47,429 nt of DNA from Candidatus Kuenenia stuttgartensis (GTDB taxonomy: Bacteria > Planctomycetota > Planctomycetia > Planctomycetales > Planctomycetaceae). The stretch's first letter is position 1. Every line of letters starts with the position of its first letter. The notes below the pieces were generated by a model that was not told where the DNA came from, searched no databases, and worked only from the letters and a program-made list of their open reading frames with translations. Positions 47,268 through 47,429 of this stretch are shown piece after piece. Where the stretch lies: NCBI GenBank assembly GCA_945904015.1, contig CAMDPK010000041.1:1-47429 (forward strand). Direction: 5' to 3'. Made by a program: the position numbers and the translations under genes.

Positions 47268-47429
47268 CGAGTGATTGTACCAGGGCGATTGCGCGATGCT
47301 GGGTAACTTGCGATAGTTGCGTGATGGCGATTTGAGAAGTCGGCTTGGCAGGATGCTGGGCGATCAAATGGCGTTCGTGTTTCAGGATGAGCATCGTGTC
47401 CCAAAGTGTGCGTGTGGCGATCAAGGATC
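47268..47429. other. window end without a clear gene
   Basis: The last 162 bases contain frames open on the minus strand up to the edge (for example with IATRTLWDTMLILKHERHLIAQHP), but none has convincing composition. They may be the 3' end or leader of a gene lying outside the window. Confidence 0.25.

Overview
The window is a GC-rich piece of a bacterial chromosome that reads as a planctomycete (Planctomycetota). The evidence is the gene repertoire: two secreted DUF1080 proteins, a Tat-exported DUF1501 protein, a CehA-type metallohydrolase with EF-hands, an exported PQQ-type beta-propeller and a cupredoxin-like lipoprotein. Conserved small proteins of unknown function sit among housekeeping genes, and many long palindromic repeats lie between genes. 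The genus cannot be set from sequence reading alone. I see no rRNA, tRNA, CRISPR array, insertion sequence or prophage.

Left part (1-11.7 kb). A small two-gene module (unknown protein plus retropepsin-like aspartic protease) has a possible HTH gene divergent to it. Next, on the minus strand, come a Tat-exported SELENBP1/methanethiol-oxidase homologue and, upstream of it, a small HMA-domain lipoprotein. The first cysteine codon of that lipoprotein's metal-binding CxxC is an in-frame TGA, followed by a hairpin with bacterial SECIS geometry. This is a candidate selenoprotein and the most interesting feature here. Then follow DAHP synthase, DUF1080, the CehA-like protein, a second DUF1080 gene, a non-canonical EF-G paralogue and a STAS-domain protein.

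Middle (12-32 kb). There are a POT peptide transporter, a zinc alcohol dehydrogenase, a hicBA toxin-antitoxin pair whose toxin carries a nonsense codon, and archaeal-type phosphoglycerate mutase. A large hybrid histidine kinase is followed by a response regulator fused to an RsbW-like ATPase. A minus-strand run then holds nuoH-J-K-L-M-N, a small helical protein and tatD, followed by a PQQ-propeller protein. The nuo run has only membrane subunits; nuoA-G and nuoI are absent from the window.

Right part (32-47.4 kb). A lipoprotein is followed by sugar isomerase, Trm112-like protein, rfbC and pdxA on the plus strand. Then come DUF1501 and a ubiD-ubiE-ubiX set on the minus strand that fits late menaquinone synthesis and so supplies the quinone used by the Nuo complex. 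Last are a 1015-residue exported protein, ftsH and an unrecognised small gene.

Across the window at least ten long inverted repeats of several unrelated families lie in short intergenic gaps, usually right after stop codons. One family (core GGCAGGTTTTCAACCTGCC) occurs five times, once in frame inside a coding sequence. Two other families occur twice each.
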